A stretch of 64,000 nucleotides of DNA. Origin: Halomonas stenophila. Lineage in GTDB: Bacteria > Pseudomonadota > Gammaproteobacteria > Pseudomonadales > Halomonadaceae. The position numbers and the translations under genes are program-made. The stretch is from contig NZ_JACHXR010000004.1 in the NCBI RefSeq assembly GCF_014192275.1, positions 62,001 through 126,000 of the forward strand. The letters are read 5' to 3'. The notes beneath the pieces were generated by a model that worked only from the letters and a program-made list of their open reading frames with translations, searched no databases and had not been told where the DNA came from. Each line of letters begins with the position of its first letter. Positions within the stretch are counted from its first letter, which is position 1. Below, piece after piece: positions 44,262 to 52,607 of this stretch.

Positions 44262-44301
44262 ATTATGAGTCCCCTGCTCTAACCAACTGAGCTATAGGCC
44301 C
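44262..44301 (-). pseudogene. Detached 5' half of host tRNA-Ile2, right element boundary
   Basis: On the minus strand it reads GGGCCTATAGCTC, AGTTGGTTAGAGCA, GGGGA, then the loop ACTCATAAT, after which homology to tRNA stops at once. The 5' anticodon strand GGGGA pairs fully with TCCCT of the 3' half at 35777-35821 (one G-U) and not with TTCTT of the element copy. This ties the two halves to one former gene. Confidence 0.92.
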
Positions 44302-44315
44302 GGAAGCGCGGGCGT

Positions 44316-44321
44316 ATGATA
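44316..44321 (-). promoter_or_regulatory. Likely -10 of the host tRNA-Ile2 promoter
   Basis: TATCAT on the minus strand, followed by the GC-rich stretch ACGCCCGCGC before the tRNA 5' end, resembles a stable-RNA promoter with a GC-rich discriminator. The matching -35 is unclear. If active, transcription would cross the dead 5' half and then the element tRNA. Confidence 0.4.
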
Positions 44322-44327
44322 GCGAAA

Positions 44328-44349
44328 GCCGCTGGCCGAGGCCAGCGGC
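44328..44349 (-). terminator. Terminator of the 44357 gene
   Basis: GCCGCTGGC (44328-44336) and GCCAGCGGC (44341-44349) form a perfect 9-bp stem with a 4-base loop. On the minus strand it is followed by TTTC. It lies 7 bp after the stop of the gene at 44357-45394. Confidence 0.65.
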
Positions 44350-44356
44350 GCGGCGC

Positions 44357-45394
44357 TCAGTCGATGCGGAGGATGGTGTAGGGCGCCTCGCAGGCGTGGC
44401 GCTCGTCACGCTCGTCCACGCTGCCCAGGGCCAGGTGGCGGTCGTTGTCGTAGGCCACGAACAAGCGCTCCCGGTCCAGCACGGCCAGGCCCTCGGCCTT
44501 GTGCTCGAACTCCAGCGCCGTGCCCACCGGCGTGGTCACCATCGCCGGGGCCTTGCCGGCGCGGAAGTCCTCCAGGCTCATCACCCAGAGGTAGCCGCCG
44601 ATGTGTTCCTCGCCGTGCGTTTCCATCTCGAAGCTGGTCAGCAGGTAGAGCCGGGCGTGATAGGGATCGTACTCGAGACTCGAGAGCCCGCAGGCGAAGC
44701 GCACGCCCTCCCGGGCATCCGGGTCGAAGCGGAAGTACTCGCGGAGAGCATCGATGAACTCGATGTTGCCGCCCTCGGTGATCTGGTAGTGGGCGCCCAC
44801 CACCCGGGAGACGTAATGGAAGTCGTCATGGGCGTTGCCCTGCTCGCGCACGCCGAACAGCAGCAGGCCATCGCCGTGGTCGCCGGGCACCGCGGCGAGG
44901 CCCTCGATCTTGTAGTAGGGAAAGCCGATGGCGGCATCGAGCTTGCGGCGCAGCTCCAGCGAGCCCTCCACGCCGTCGCGGGGATCGGGGTCCACCACCT
45001 GTACCTCGTCGGGCCTGCCGAGCGGCCAGATCAGCAGGTGGTTGTAGTCGTTCAGGGCATGGCTCTGGTCGTCGATGCGATCGAAGCCGGTCACCGCCAG
45101 CACGTGCCGGCCGTCGGTGGTCAGCGCGAAGTCCTCGTACTTCACCGCCTGCCGCAGCCGCGCGGCGGTCAGGTATTCCAGCCGCGTGTCATCCGGGCCC
45201 TCGGGCGTCAGCGGCAGGGCGAACACCGCGGAGCGCTCCTCGCCGGGGACCGGCTTGTCGCTGGCCAGCAGTAGCCGCTCGCCGTCGTAGAGCACGGCGG
45301 AGATCTCGGCGTTGACGATCTCGCCCCGCTCGTCGCGCAGGCCGGCGGGGAAACAGTGGATGGTGCCTTGTTGCAGGATCCTGGCGCTACGCAT
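44357..45394 (-). CDS. Uncharacterised beta-propeller-like protein
   Basis: 345 residues, cytoplasmic by lack of a signal peptide. Repeated short strands with Gly/Asp turns (SAVLYDGERLLLASDKPVPG, LLIWPLGRPDEVQVVDPDPR, EGLAAVPGDHGDGLLLFGVR, KAEGLAVLDRERLFVAYDND) suggest a beta-propeller like the phytase/esterase-like or DUF3616 groups. ATG 45392-45394 is chosen because GGAGG lies nine bases upstream; an earlier ATG contains that site inside its coding sequence. It is divergent from the YceI-like gene. No function is assigned. Confidence 0.75.
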   Translation of the reverse strand: MRSARILQQGTIHCFPAGLRDERGEIVNAEISAVLYDGERLLLASDKPVPGEERSAVFALPLTPEGPDDTRLEYLTAARLRQAVKYEDFALTTDGRHVLAVTGFDRIDDQSHALNDYNHLLIWPLGRPDEVQVVDPDPRDGVEGSLELRRKLDAAIGFPYYKIEGLAAVPGDHGDGLLLFGVREQGNAHDDFHYVSRVVGAHYQITEGGNIEFIDALREYFRFDPDAREGVRFACGLSSLEYDPYHARLYLLTSFEMETHGEEHIGGYLWVMSLEDFRAGKAPAMVTTPVGTALEFEHKAEGLAVLDRERLFVAYDNDRHLALGSVDERDERHACEAPYTILRID

Positions 45395-45465
45395 CGCGAT
45401 TGCCTCCGGCATTGATTACTCTCGAGACCATCACGCTAACATGCCCGCCGGGAGCATCCCCCCCG

Positions 45466-46083
45466 ATGATCACACAAACTGCACGATCCCGCCGCCTCGC
45501 CTGGCGAGTGGCGTCACTGGCACTGGCGCTGTCCGGGCTGGTGGCCCTGCCCGCCCAGGCGGCCTGGCAGCTGGAGCCGTCACGCTCACGGCTCGAGGCC
45601 ACCGTGATCGAGATCACCCCCACCGGGCCGGTGCCCCACCGCCACCAGGTGCGTGAGCTCTCGGGCAGCATCGATGCCGATGGCACCCTGCGCCTGCCGC
45701 TGCGGCTCGACCAGACCGATGTGCTGGAGCGCCTGGGCCCCCTGCCGCCCTGGCTCGACGGCATGACCGAACGGCCCCTGGCGACCCTGGTCACCCGGCT
45801 GCCGCCGGCGCGCCTCGATGGCCTGGCGGTGGGCGAGTCGCTGACCGAGACGTTGTCCTTTCGCGTCGACGCCGAGGGCGTCCGCCGCCAGGAGCCGCTG
45901 GCGCTGCGCTTCACCCGCGTGGCGGCGGATCGCATCCGGGTGGCCAATGCCGAGCGCATCGCCGTGGACGGCCGCGAGCTGATGGCCAACCCGACCCTGC
46001 GCACCGTGATCCTGCTGCTCGGCTACGAGCAGATCGGCGACGAGGTGCCGGTCAGCCTCGAGGCCACCCTGATCGACCGCTGA
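45466..46083 (+). CDS. YceI-like periplasmic lipocalin-fold protein
   Basis: 205-residue exported protein with a signal peptide (RRLAWRVASLALALSGLVAL, then PAQA) followed by a YceI-type beta-barrel (WQLEPSRSRLEATVIE, ELSGSIDADGTLRLPLRL). YceI proteins bind isoprenoid-like lipids in the periplasm. The fit is moderate, since the C-terminal part (ANPTLRTVILLLGYEQIGDE) diverges. ATG 45466 is used because the signal peptide starts there, with GGAG 11 bases upstream. Divergent from the 44357 gene. Confidence 0.7.
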   Translation: MITQTARSRRLAWRVASLALALSGLVALPAQAAWQLEPSRSRLEATVIEITPTGPVPHRHQVRELSGSIDADGTLRLPLRLDQTDVLERLGPLPPWLDGMTERPLATLVTRLPPARLDGLAVGESLTETLSFRVDAEGVRRQEPLALRFTRVAADRIRVANAERIAVDGRELMANPTLRTVILLLGYEQIGDEVPVSLEATLIDR

Positions 46084-46262
46084 CGCCCCGGCATCCTTCC
46101 ACCTTCGGCCCTTATCCCCCTCTCGTCCGCTGCATCGGGCGGCAACCAGCCGTCGCGGGCCTGGCCCACGCCCGTCGAACGCGACGCCCGGCGGCGCTCA
46201 CGGCGTCGGCGGCGATCCCTTGGTGTCACGCCAGGCGCCACGCTATCGCTGCATCTAAATCA

Positions 46263-46281
46263 AAATACTTCTCATTTGTGT
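46263..46281 (+). promoter_or_regulatory. Weak Fur-box-like sequence upstream of iutA
   Basis: AAATACTTCTCATTTG lies about 65 bp before the receptor start and shares the TTCTCATT part of Fur sites. It is less complete than the sites ahead of the MFS and iucA genes, so the call rests partly on the gene it precedes. Confidence 0.4.
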
Positions 46282-46345
46282 CATCTTTCATTACACTCGG
46301 GCGCCGCTAATACATCCAATACCGCATCATTCATCAAGGGACATC

Positions 46346-48478
46346 ATGAACTCACGCCATCTCACCGCCAGCCTCTCGGTGCTGGCCGGCGCCCTGGCCG
46401 GCCCGGCACTCGCCCAGGGAACCCAGGAGCCGGACGTCCAGGACACCATGGTGGTGGTCGGCTCCCGGGCCCCCACCGAGATCAGCCAGATTCCCGGCGC
46501 GGTCTGGGTCATCGACCGCGAGCAGTTGCACGAGCAGATCCGTACCGGCGCCGACCTGAAGACCGCCCTGGGCAAGCTGGTCCCGGCCCTGGACCTGGCG
46601 CCCCAGGGGCGCACCAACTACGGCCAGAACATGCGCGGCCGCAGTGTCCAGGTGCTCATCGATGGCGTCTCCCTGAACAGCTCCCGCGGCCTCTCCCGCC
46701 AGTTCGACGCCATCGATCCCTTCAACATCGAGCGCGTCGAAGTGCTCTCCGGCGCCACCAGCCTCTACGGCGGCGGGGCCACCGGCGGCCTCATCAACAT
46801 CATCACCAAGCGGCCCGAAGCAGGCGACGGCCCCCAGCTCTCCAGCGAGGCCGGGCTGACCACCGGGTTCAACGATGGCGACGACCTGGACTATCGCCTG
46901 GCCCAGTCGATCGGCGGCGGCAACGAGTTCGTCAAGGGGCGTCTCGCCGTGGCCTACCAGGACAACGGCCGCCATTTCGACGCCAGCGGCGACGAGATCT
47001 TCCCCGATATCGCCCAGACCGACCTGCAGGACAACCGCAGCATCGACGTCATGGGCAGCCTGGACGTCCAGTTGGCCGAGCAACAGACCCTCAAGTTCGG
47101 CGCCCAGCTCTATCGCTCGCGCTTCGAAGGCGACCGCGGCGTCTACTTCCCGAACCTGGATGCCTCGAGCCCCAACCTGAACGACGCCGAGATCCGCGAC
47201 GGCCTCGAGTCCGACCGCGACCCGGCCACGGACCGCACGATGGCCAACCTGCAGTACCATCATGCCGACCTGCTGGGCCAGGACTTCTACCTGCAGGCCT
47301 TCCATCGCGAGGAGGAGGCCAGCTTCCACGCCTTCCCCTATCCGGACCCCAGCTGGAGCGCCCCCGACTTCTACGAGTTCCGGACCTCCAAGCAGAACAC
47401 CGAGGTGCAAGGCCTCAAGGCGCTGTTCGACGCCGCCCCCAGCGATGCACTGTCGGTGACCTACGGCGTGGACTACGACCGGGAAACCTTCGATGCCAAC
47501 CAGATGATCTTCGACCGCGCCACCACCGATGCCAGCGGTGGCCTGGTGCAGGAAGAGTCCAGCGTCGAGCCGCGTTATCCCGGCTACGAGATCGACACCC
47601 TCGCCGCCTTCGCCCAGGGGGAGTGGCAGGTCACCGAGGGCCTCCAGCTCTCCGCCGGCGTGCGCCGGCAGCATGTCGACGTCGAGGTCGACGACTTCAA
47701 CGGCGTCCCCGGCGGCGCCAACGACTACGACGCCACCCTGGCCAATGCCGGCGCTCTCTATGACTTCGGCAACGGTCACCAGAGCTGGCTCCAGTACAGC
47801 CAGGGCTTCGAGCTGCCGGACCCGGCCAAGTACTACGGCAAGAGCGCCGAGGTGAGCGTGGACGAGAACCCGCTCTCCGCCATCGAGACCGACCAGGTCG
47901 AGCTCGGCTGGCGCTACAACGGGGCGGAATGGATGAGCCAGGCGGCGGTCTACTACGCCTGGTCCGACAAGGCGGTGGAAAATGACGAGGACCTCAGCGT
48001 CGTCGTGGTCGAGGAGGAGAAGCGCGACTACGGCCTCGAGGGCGCCGTGACCCGCTACTTCGACCATGGCTTCGAGGCCGGCGGCACCCTGCACCTGGTC
48101 CGCTCCGAGCAGAAGAATGCCGACGGCGCCTGGGACAAGCGCGACGCCCGCTACGCCTCGCTCTCCTCCGCCACCGCCTTCGTCGGCTGGTCCGACCTCG
48201 ACCGCTCGGCGCGCCTGCAGGCCAGCCGCGCCTTCGACCTGGAAGACGAGGAGGAGCGCAAGATCGAGGGCTTCACCACCGTGGACCTGACCCTCGGCCA
48301 GCAGACCGAGTTCGGCAGGTTCAGCCTCGGCGTGCAGAACCTGCTCGACAAGCAGTACTCCACCGTCTGGGGGCAGCGCGCGGCGATGTTCTATTCCCCC
48401 TACTACGGGCCGGAATACCTCTACGACTACCAGGGACGCGGCCGCACCTACACCCTGAACTGGTCGCTCAACTACTGA
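46346..48478 (+). CDS. iutA: Ferric aerobactin-type TonB-dependent receptor IutA
   Basis: 710-residue outer-membrane receptor. Signal peptide to ALAQG, a TonB box-like VVVGSRAPTE, and a plug domain (RTNYGQNMRGRSVQVLIDGV, then DPFNIERVEVLSGATSLYGG). A 22-strand barrel ends in VWGQRAAMFYSPYYGPEYLY and a terminal Tyr. The plug and last strands resemble E. coli IutA closely by recall. It imports the ferric siderophore made by the iuc genes downstream. It forms its own transcript with a terminator at 48509. Confidence 0.9.
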   Translation: MNSRHLTASLSVLAGALAGPALAQGTQEPDVQDTMVVVGSRAPTEISQIPGAVWVIDREQLHEQIRTGADLKTALGKLVPALDLAPQGRTNYGQNMRGRSVQVLIDGVSLNSSRGLSRQFDAIDPFNIERVEVLSGATSLYGGGATGGLINIITKRPEAGDGPQLSSEAGLTTGFNDGDDLDYRLAQSIGGGNEFVKGRLAVAYQDNGRHFDASGDEIFPDIAQTDLQDNRSIDVMGSLDVQLAEQQTLKFGAQLYRSRFEGDRGVYFPNLDASSPNLNDAEIRDGLESDRDPATDRTMANLQYHHADLLGQDFYLQAFHREEEASFHAFPYPDPSWSAPDFYEFRTSKQNTEVQGLKALFDAAPSDALSVTYGVDYDRETFDANQMIFDRATTDASGGLVQEESSVEPRYPGYEIDTLAAFAQGEWQVTEGLQLSAGVRRQHVDVEVDDFNGVPGGANDYDATLANAGALYDFGNGHQSWLQYSQGFELPDPAKYYGKSAEVSVDENPLSAIETDQVELGWRYNGAEWMSQAAVYYAWSDKAVENDEDLSVVVVEEEKRDYGLEGAVTRYFDHGFEAGGTLHLVRSEQKNADGAWDKRDARYASLSSATAFVGWSDLDRSARLQASRAFDLEDEEERKIEGFTTVDLTLGQQTEFGRFSLGVQNLLDKQYSTVWGQRAAMFYSPYYGPEYLYDYQGRGRTYTLNWSLNY

Positions 48479-48508
48479 TCCACCGACGCGCTCGCTTCGA
48501 TCGTCCTG

Positions 48509-48534
48509 CGCCCACCCTTGCGGTGGGCGTTTTC
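48509..48534 (+). terminator. Terminator of iutA
   Basis: CGCCCACC (48509-48516) pairs with GGTGGGCG (48522-48529), followed by TTTTC. A clear intrinsic terminator 30 bp after the stop. Confidence 0.85.
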
Positions 48535-48592
48535 TTGCGCGCCTGCTCGCGCCGCCACGCTCGCCCCCACCAGCGCGCTACACCGCCGCGGC

Positions 48593-48631
48593 TTGACAAC
48601 ACCTCCTTATATAAGAATAATTCTCAATATC
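48593..48631 (+). promoter_or_regulatory. Promoter with overlapping Fur box for the MFS gene
   Basis: TTGACA (48593-48598), a 17-bp spacer and AATAAT (48616-48621) make a good sigma-70 promoter. ATAAGAATAATTCTCAATAT (from 48611) is a strong Fur-box match that covers the -10. Iron-loaded Fur would block RNA polymerase. Confidence 0.8.
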
Positions 48632-48650
48632 AATGAATAAGAGGTGATCC

Positions 48651-49847
48651 ATGCGTTTCCCTTCCCTGTGGCGAATCAGCGCCTGCGCGGCCCTGCTCGG
48701 GCTCGGCCAGAACGGCCTGCTGGTCGCGCTGCCGGTCCTGGTGGAGCGCTTCGGCCTGCCGCTGTCACAGTGGGCCGGCCTGATCCTGCTGGGATCGATG
48801 CTGTTCCTGGTCGGCAGCCCCTTCTGGGGACGCGTCGCCGATCGCCACGGACCGCGCCTGGTGGTGATCCAGGCCCTGTCGGGCTATCTGGCCAGCTTCA
48901 CCCTGATCGGTATCGCCCTCTGGGCCGCGGCTCGCGGCTCGCTTGCCGAGGGCTGGCTGCTGCCGCTGCTGGTCATCGCCCGGGTACTCTATGGCCTGAC
49001 CGTGTCGGGCATGGTGCCGGCCTGCCAGCAATGGTCCCTGGCGCTGCACGGGGGCGAGGAGCGCCTGCGCGCCCTGGCGGCCGTCAGCGCCGGTCTCAGC
49101 GCCGGCCGCCTGCTCGGCCCGCTGCTCGCCGCGGCCAGCCTGAGCCTCTCCGCCTATGCGCCCTTCGGCGTCATGCTGGGCGGTGGCCTGCTGGCCCTGG
49201 GCCTGGTGTGCGGCGTGCCGCATCCCCGAGTGTCGGCGGCCGGCCAGCGGACGGCGCCGCCGGCCCAGCCGCTCCTCGAGCGTCTTCCCTGCCTGGCCAT
49301 GGCCCTGCTGCTGGCGATGTCGGTCTCCCTGATGCAACTGGGACTGCCCGATGCCCTGCAGGCCCGGCTCGACATCGAGGCCACCCGTGCCGGCCACCTG
49401 ATGGGCGTGCTGCTGTCGCTCGGCGCCCTGGGCGCCCTGGCCATCCAGCTCGGCGTGACACGCCATCAGCGGCTCGGCGGCTACGCCCTGCTGTTCCTCG
49501 GCGCCCTGTGCCTGGTGGCCGGCTACGCCCTGCTGGTCCAGGCGGATGGCATGCCGGGCTTCGCCGCGGGCGTGCTGGTCGCCAGCATCGGCACCGCCAT
49601 GGCCGTCCCCGGCTATACCGATGCCGCCACCCGCGGCGGCGCCCCGGGCGCCAGCGCCGGCATGCTCGCCATGTCCCATACCCTGGGCTACGGGGCGGCG
49701 ACCCTGGTGGTGAGCCTGGTGGCCCCCTCGCGCCTGCTCATGCTGACCCTGGTCGCGGCCCTGCTCTTGCTGCTGCTCGTGCCCGCGGCCAGGACGCACT
49801 TCGCGCGGCCGGTCCCGGCCCCCTCCACCCCCCCGTCGAACGACTGA
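48651..49847 (+). CDS. MFS transporter, probable siderophore exporter (ShiF/IucE-like)
   Basis: 398-residue major facilitator protein with twelve helices and the MFS loop GRVADRHGPRLVV near residue 62. Its position directly before iucABCD and under a Fur-type promoter matches shiF in aerobactin loci. Export of the finished siderophore is therefore inferred. The start follows AAGAGGTGATCC. A second Fur-type promoter lies between it and iucA, so the two units may be transcribed separately. Confidence 0.82.
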   Translation: MRFPSLWRISACAALLGLGQNGLLVALPVLVERFGLPLSQWAGLILLGSMLFLVGSPFWGRVADRHGPRLVVIQALSGYLASFTLIGIALWAAARGSLAEGWLLPLLVIARVLYGLTVSGMVPACQQWSLALHGGEERLRALAAVSAGLSAGRLLGPLLAAASLSLSAYAPFGVMLGGGLLALGLVCGVPHPRVSAAGQRTAPPAQPLLERLPCLAMALLLAMSVSLMQLGLPDALQARLDIEATRAGHLMGVLLSLGALGALAIQLGVTRHQRLGGYALLFLGALCLVAGYALLVQADGMPGFAAGVLVASIGTAMAVPGYTDAATRGGAPGASAGMLAMSHTLGYGAATLVVSLVAPSRLLMLTLVAALLLLLLVPAARTHFARPVPAPSTPPSND

Positions 49848-49873
49848 CCCGAGGTGCCCTCACCGGAAAGCCC

Positions 49874-49907
49874 TTGCCACAAAAGTTAATGCTAATTATT
49901 ATCATTT
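49874..49907 (+). promoter_or_regulatory. Promoter with overlapping Fur box for iucABCD
   Basis: TTGCCA (49874-49879), 17 bp, then TATTAT (49897-49902). TAATGCTAATTATTATCATT (from 49887) matches the Fur consensus well and overlaps the -10. The iucA start is about 36 bp further on. Confidence 0.85.
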
Positions 49908-49938
49908 GTCTTCAGATTAATATCAAAGAGGTTGCTCG

Positions 49939-51693
49939 ATGACGACACCCGCCAGCCCCTGCTCCTCCGCCGAGACCGATCCGGCCGCCAGCTGCTTCTT
50001 CAATGCGCTGCTGCGCGAGACCGATGCCTGGCGGCTCGCCACCACGCGGCACGGCGAACACATTCAGCTGCCCGTCGATGCGGGCGAGCTGCACCTGAGC
50101 CTGCTGCACCGCAGCGCCAGCAACGAGTGCCGCTTCGCCTGGCCCATCCTCTGGCACCACCAGGGCCAGACGCGGCCCATCGATTTCGACCAGGCCCTGC
50201 CCCGGATCCTGGCCACGCCCGCCCTGGTCGGCGAGCTGGACGCCGAGAGCCGGGCCACCTTCCAGGCTCGGGTGCTGGAGAGCCGGGCCAACACCCGGGC
50301 CAGCCTGGCGGAACGCGACGACATCGCGCACCTGCAGCGGGGTCCGCTGACCTTCGCCGAGGCGGAACAGGGCCTGCTGGTGGGGCACGCCTTCCACCCG
50401 GCCCCCAAGTCGCGGGCGCCCTTCAGCGAGGCCGAGGCCCGCGACTTCTGCCCCGAGCACCGCGCCCGCTTCGGGCTCGCCTGGTGGGCGGTGGCCCCGG
50501 AGCTGGCGGCGGGCGACTCCAGCCGCGCCAGCGGGGCCGCCGAGCTGGCCCGCGAGCTGCTGCCGGCCGCCCTCGCCGCGCGCCTGCCGAGCGACTTCGT
50601 GGCCCTGCCCATGCACCCCTGGCAGGCCCAGCGGCTGCGCCGCCGGCCCTGGGTGGCGGAGCAGGAGCGGCAAGGTCGCCTGCAATGGCTGGGCCTCGGC
50701 GAGCCCCAGTGGCTGCCGACCTCGTCGCACCGCTCGCTCTACGCCCCCGGAGCCCCCTGGATGGTCAAGGGCTCGCTGTCGGCCAGGCTGACCAATTCGC
50801 TGCGCCTGCTCAGCGTCAAGGAGGTCCAGCGCGGCCTGAACCTGGACGCCTGGATGCGCGATCTGGAGGTGGAGCGACGCTTCCCGGGCTTTGCCGTGAT
50901 GCAGGAGCCGGCCTGGCTGGGCTGGCGCGGCGACGACGGCGAGGTGGACCCGGAGAGCCTGGTGCTCCTGCGCGAGAACCGGCTCGCCAAGGCCCCGGAC
51001 AGCGAGGCCGTGGTCCTCGCCACCCTGACCCAGCAGCCCCTGACACCCGGCGGGCAGACGCTGCTCGCCGCGCGCCTGCGCGCCATCGCCGAGGCCTGGG
51101 ACGAGTCGCCGGCCGGGGTGACCCGCCGCTGGTTCGCCGCCTTCTGCGAGCATGTGCTGACCCCGTTGCTGGGGCTGGCGGTGGAGGACGGCATCGTGCT
51201 GCTGGCCCATCAGCAGAACATCGTGGTGCGGCTCGACGATGGCTGGCCGGTGGGCATGCTCTATCGCGACTGTCAGGGCAGCGGCGTCAGCGACCGCTTC
51301 CTGGCGCAGCGACCGGCCCTGACGACGCCTCCCGAGAACCACTGGTCGCCGGCCACTGTGCGCCGCTACTTCCACTATTACCTGCTGATCAACTCGACCT
51401 TCGCCGTCACCAGCGCCCTGGCCGCCGATGGCCTGATCGACGAGGGCCTGCTGCTCGACGACCTGCGCGCCCACCTGGCGGCGCTGCGCGAGCGCCTGGA
51501 GGGCGACCCGGATTGCCTGGATCACGCCCTGAACGCGCCGCGCCTGGACGCGAAGGGCAACTTCTTCTGCTACCTGAGCGGCGTCAACGAGGCGACCCTG
51601 TCCGAACCGGCCCGCCTCTACCTGCCGCTGGACAACCCCCTGGCGGCCACCGACGTCGCCTCGCTCACCCGCGACACAGGAGTCCCCGCATGA
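49939..51693 (+). CDS. iucA: NIS siderophore synthetase IucA-type
   Basis: 584-residue IucA/IucC family NRPS-independent synthetase that forms an amide between citrate and a hydroxamate amine with ATP. Family marks: VGHAFHPAPKSR near residue 150 (nucleotide site), LPMHPWQAQRL near 220, SSHRSLYAP near 256, and QQNIVVRLDDGWPVGMLYRD near 425. It is the first gene of an order identical to iucABCD. It is joined to iucB by ATGA. Confidence 0.9.
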   Translation: MTTPASPCSSAETDPAASCFFNALLRETDAWRLATTRHGEHIQLPVDAGELHLSLLHRSASNECRFAWPILWHHQGQTRPIDFDQALPRILATPALVGELDAESRATFQARVLESRANTRASLAERDDIAHLQRGPLTFAEAEQGLLVGHAFHPAPKSRAPFSEAEARDFCPEHRARFGLAWWAVAPELAAGDSSRASGAAELARELLPAALAARLPSDFVALPMHPWQAQRLRRRPWVAEQERQGRLQWLGLGEPQWLPTSSHRSLYAPGAPWMVKGSLSARLTNSLRLLSVKEVQRGLNLDAWMRDLEVERRFPGFAVMQEPAWLGWRGDDGEVDPESLVLLRENRLAKAPDSEAVVLATLTQQPLTPGGQTLLAARLRAIAEAWDESPAGVTRRWFAAFCEHVLTPLLGLAVEDGIVLLAHQQNIVVRLDDGWPVGMLYRDCQGSGVSDRFLAQRPALTTPPENHWSPATVRRYFHYYLLINSTFAVTSALAADGLIDEGLLLDDLRAHLAALRERLEGDPDCLDHALNAPRLDAKGNFFCYLSGVNEATLSEPARLYLPLDNPLAATDVASLTRDTGVPA

Positions 51694-52607
51694 CCCTCAC
51701 CCTGGACACCCCCGCCCGAGCCCCGGAAACCGCCCTGTCGCCACTGCCGGACGACGCGGCCCGCCTGCAGCGCCGCGACGCCGACGGCGACCAGCCGAAC
51801 GCCCTGATCGACCGGCTCGACGGCGTCTTCGCCCTCCACCCGGGCCTGTCGCTGCTGGTGCTGGACGACGCCTGGCGCTCGCATCCCGACTGGTCCCGCC
51901 TGTGCGAGACGCTCGGCGGCGGACGCATCCTGCGCCGCGACTTCTATCAGCGGCCCTGGCACTGGCTCCAGCACCCGCCGGCGACGCCGCAGGACACGCC
52001 CTTCCAGGCCGAGGCCGGGCATCCGCGACGCCCGCCGCAACCCCAGGGCCCCCTCTACCGGCGCTTCGACCCCCGCCTGGGGCGCACCTTCTCCCTGCGG
52101 CTCATCGAGCCCGAACGGGACCTGGAGCGCTTCGTGCGCTGGATGCACCTGCCGCGGGTCGCCGAGTTCTGGGAGCAGGCCTGGCCCGAGGCCGAGCTCG
52201 CTGACTTCCTCGCCGAGCGCCTCGCCGACCCGCATACCCTGCCGCTGATCGGCGAGTTCGACGACCGGCCCTTCGGCTATTTCGAGGTCTACTGGGCCGC
52301 CGAGGATCGCCTGGCGCCCCATTACGCCTGGGCCCCCTTCGACCGCGGCCTGCACCTGCTGGTGGGCGAGGAGGACGTGCGCGGCCCGGCCTTCGTCGAC
52401 GCCTGGCTGGGCGGGCTGTCCCACTACGCCTACCTGGCCGAGCCGCGCACCCGGCGCCTGGTGCTGGAGCCGCGTCACGACAACCAGCGCCTCTTCCGAC
52501 ACCTGGAGCGCCTGGGCCTGATGCGGCTGCGCGACTTCGACTTCCCCCACAAGCGCTCCAGCCTGGTGATGGGCCTTCGCGAACGCTTCTTCGCGGAGGT
52601 GATGTGA
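51690..52607 (+). CDS. iucB: GNAT acetyltransferase IucB-type (N6-hydroxylysine acetyltransferase)
   Basis: 305 residues. A variable N-terminal part is followed by the AlcB/IucB acetyltransferase domain (RTFSLRLIEPERDLERFVRW, then FGYFEVYWAAEDRLAPHYAW, HLLVGEEDVRGPAF). It should transfer acetyl or a similar acyl group to the hydroxylated side-chain amine before condensation with citrate. It lies between the two synthetases, as in aerobactin operons, with overlaps on both sides. Choice of acyl group is not determined by sequence. Confidence 0.88.
   Translation: MTLTLDTPARAPETALSPLPDDAARLQRRDADGDQPNALIDRLDGVFALHPGLSLLVLDDAWRSHPDWSRLCETLGGGRILRRDFYQRPWHWLQHPPATPQDTPFQAEAGHPRRPPQPQGPLYRRFDPRLGRTFSLRLIEPERDLERFVRWMHLPRVAEFWEQAWPEAELADFLAERLADPHTLPLIGEFDDRPFGYFEVYWAAEDRLAPHYAWAPFDRGLHLLVGEEDVRGPAFVDAWLGGLSHYAYLAEPRTRRLVLEPRHDNQRLFRHLERLGLMRLRDFDFPHKRSSLVMGLRERFFAEVM

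Larger units (their letters stand above)
35813..44270 (+). mobile_element. 8.45-kb integrative element inserted in the anticodon loop of tRNA-Ile2
   Basis: The borders are the 9-bp core ATTATGAGT at 35813-35821 and 44262-44270, equal to the anticodon loop plus its closing pair. Inside are an integrase next to the left end, an AlpA-like protein, a DUF3987 protein, an AT-rich possible origin, a DUF5681 protein, several unknowns and a complete tRNA-Ile2. GC is lower than the chromosome throughout. No structural, portal, lysis or terminase large-subunit gene is visible. It may therefore be a satellite or a non-viral mobile island rather than a prophage. Confidence 0.9.

Noticed and set aside
35813-44270. 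Complete prophage
   Set aside because: Only 8.45 kb, with no capsid, portal, tail, lysis or large terminase gene. It is better described as a small integrative or satellite element.
46352-48094. 580-residue minus-strand open frame opposite iutA
   Set aside because: Shadow of the receptor gene in high-GC DNA; no recognisable domain.
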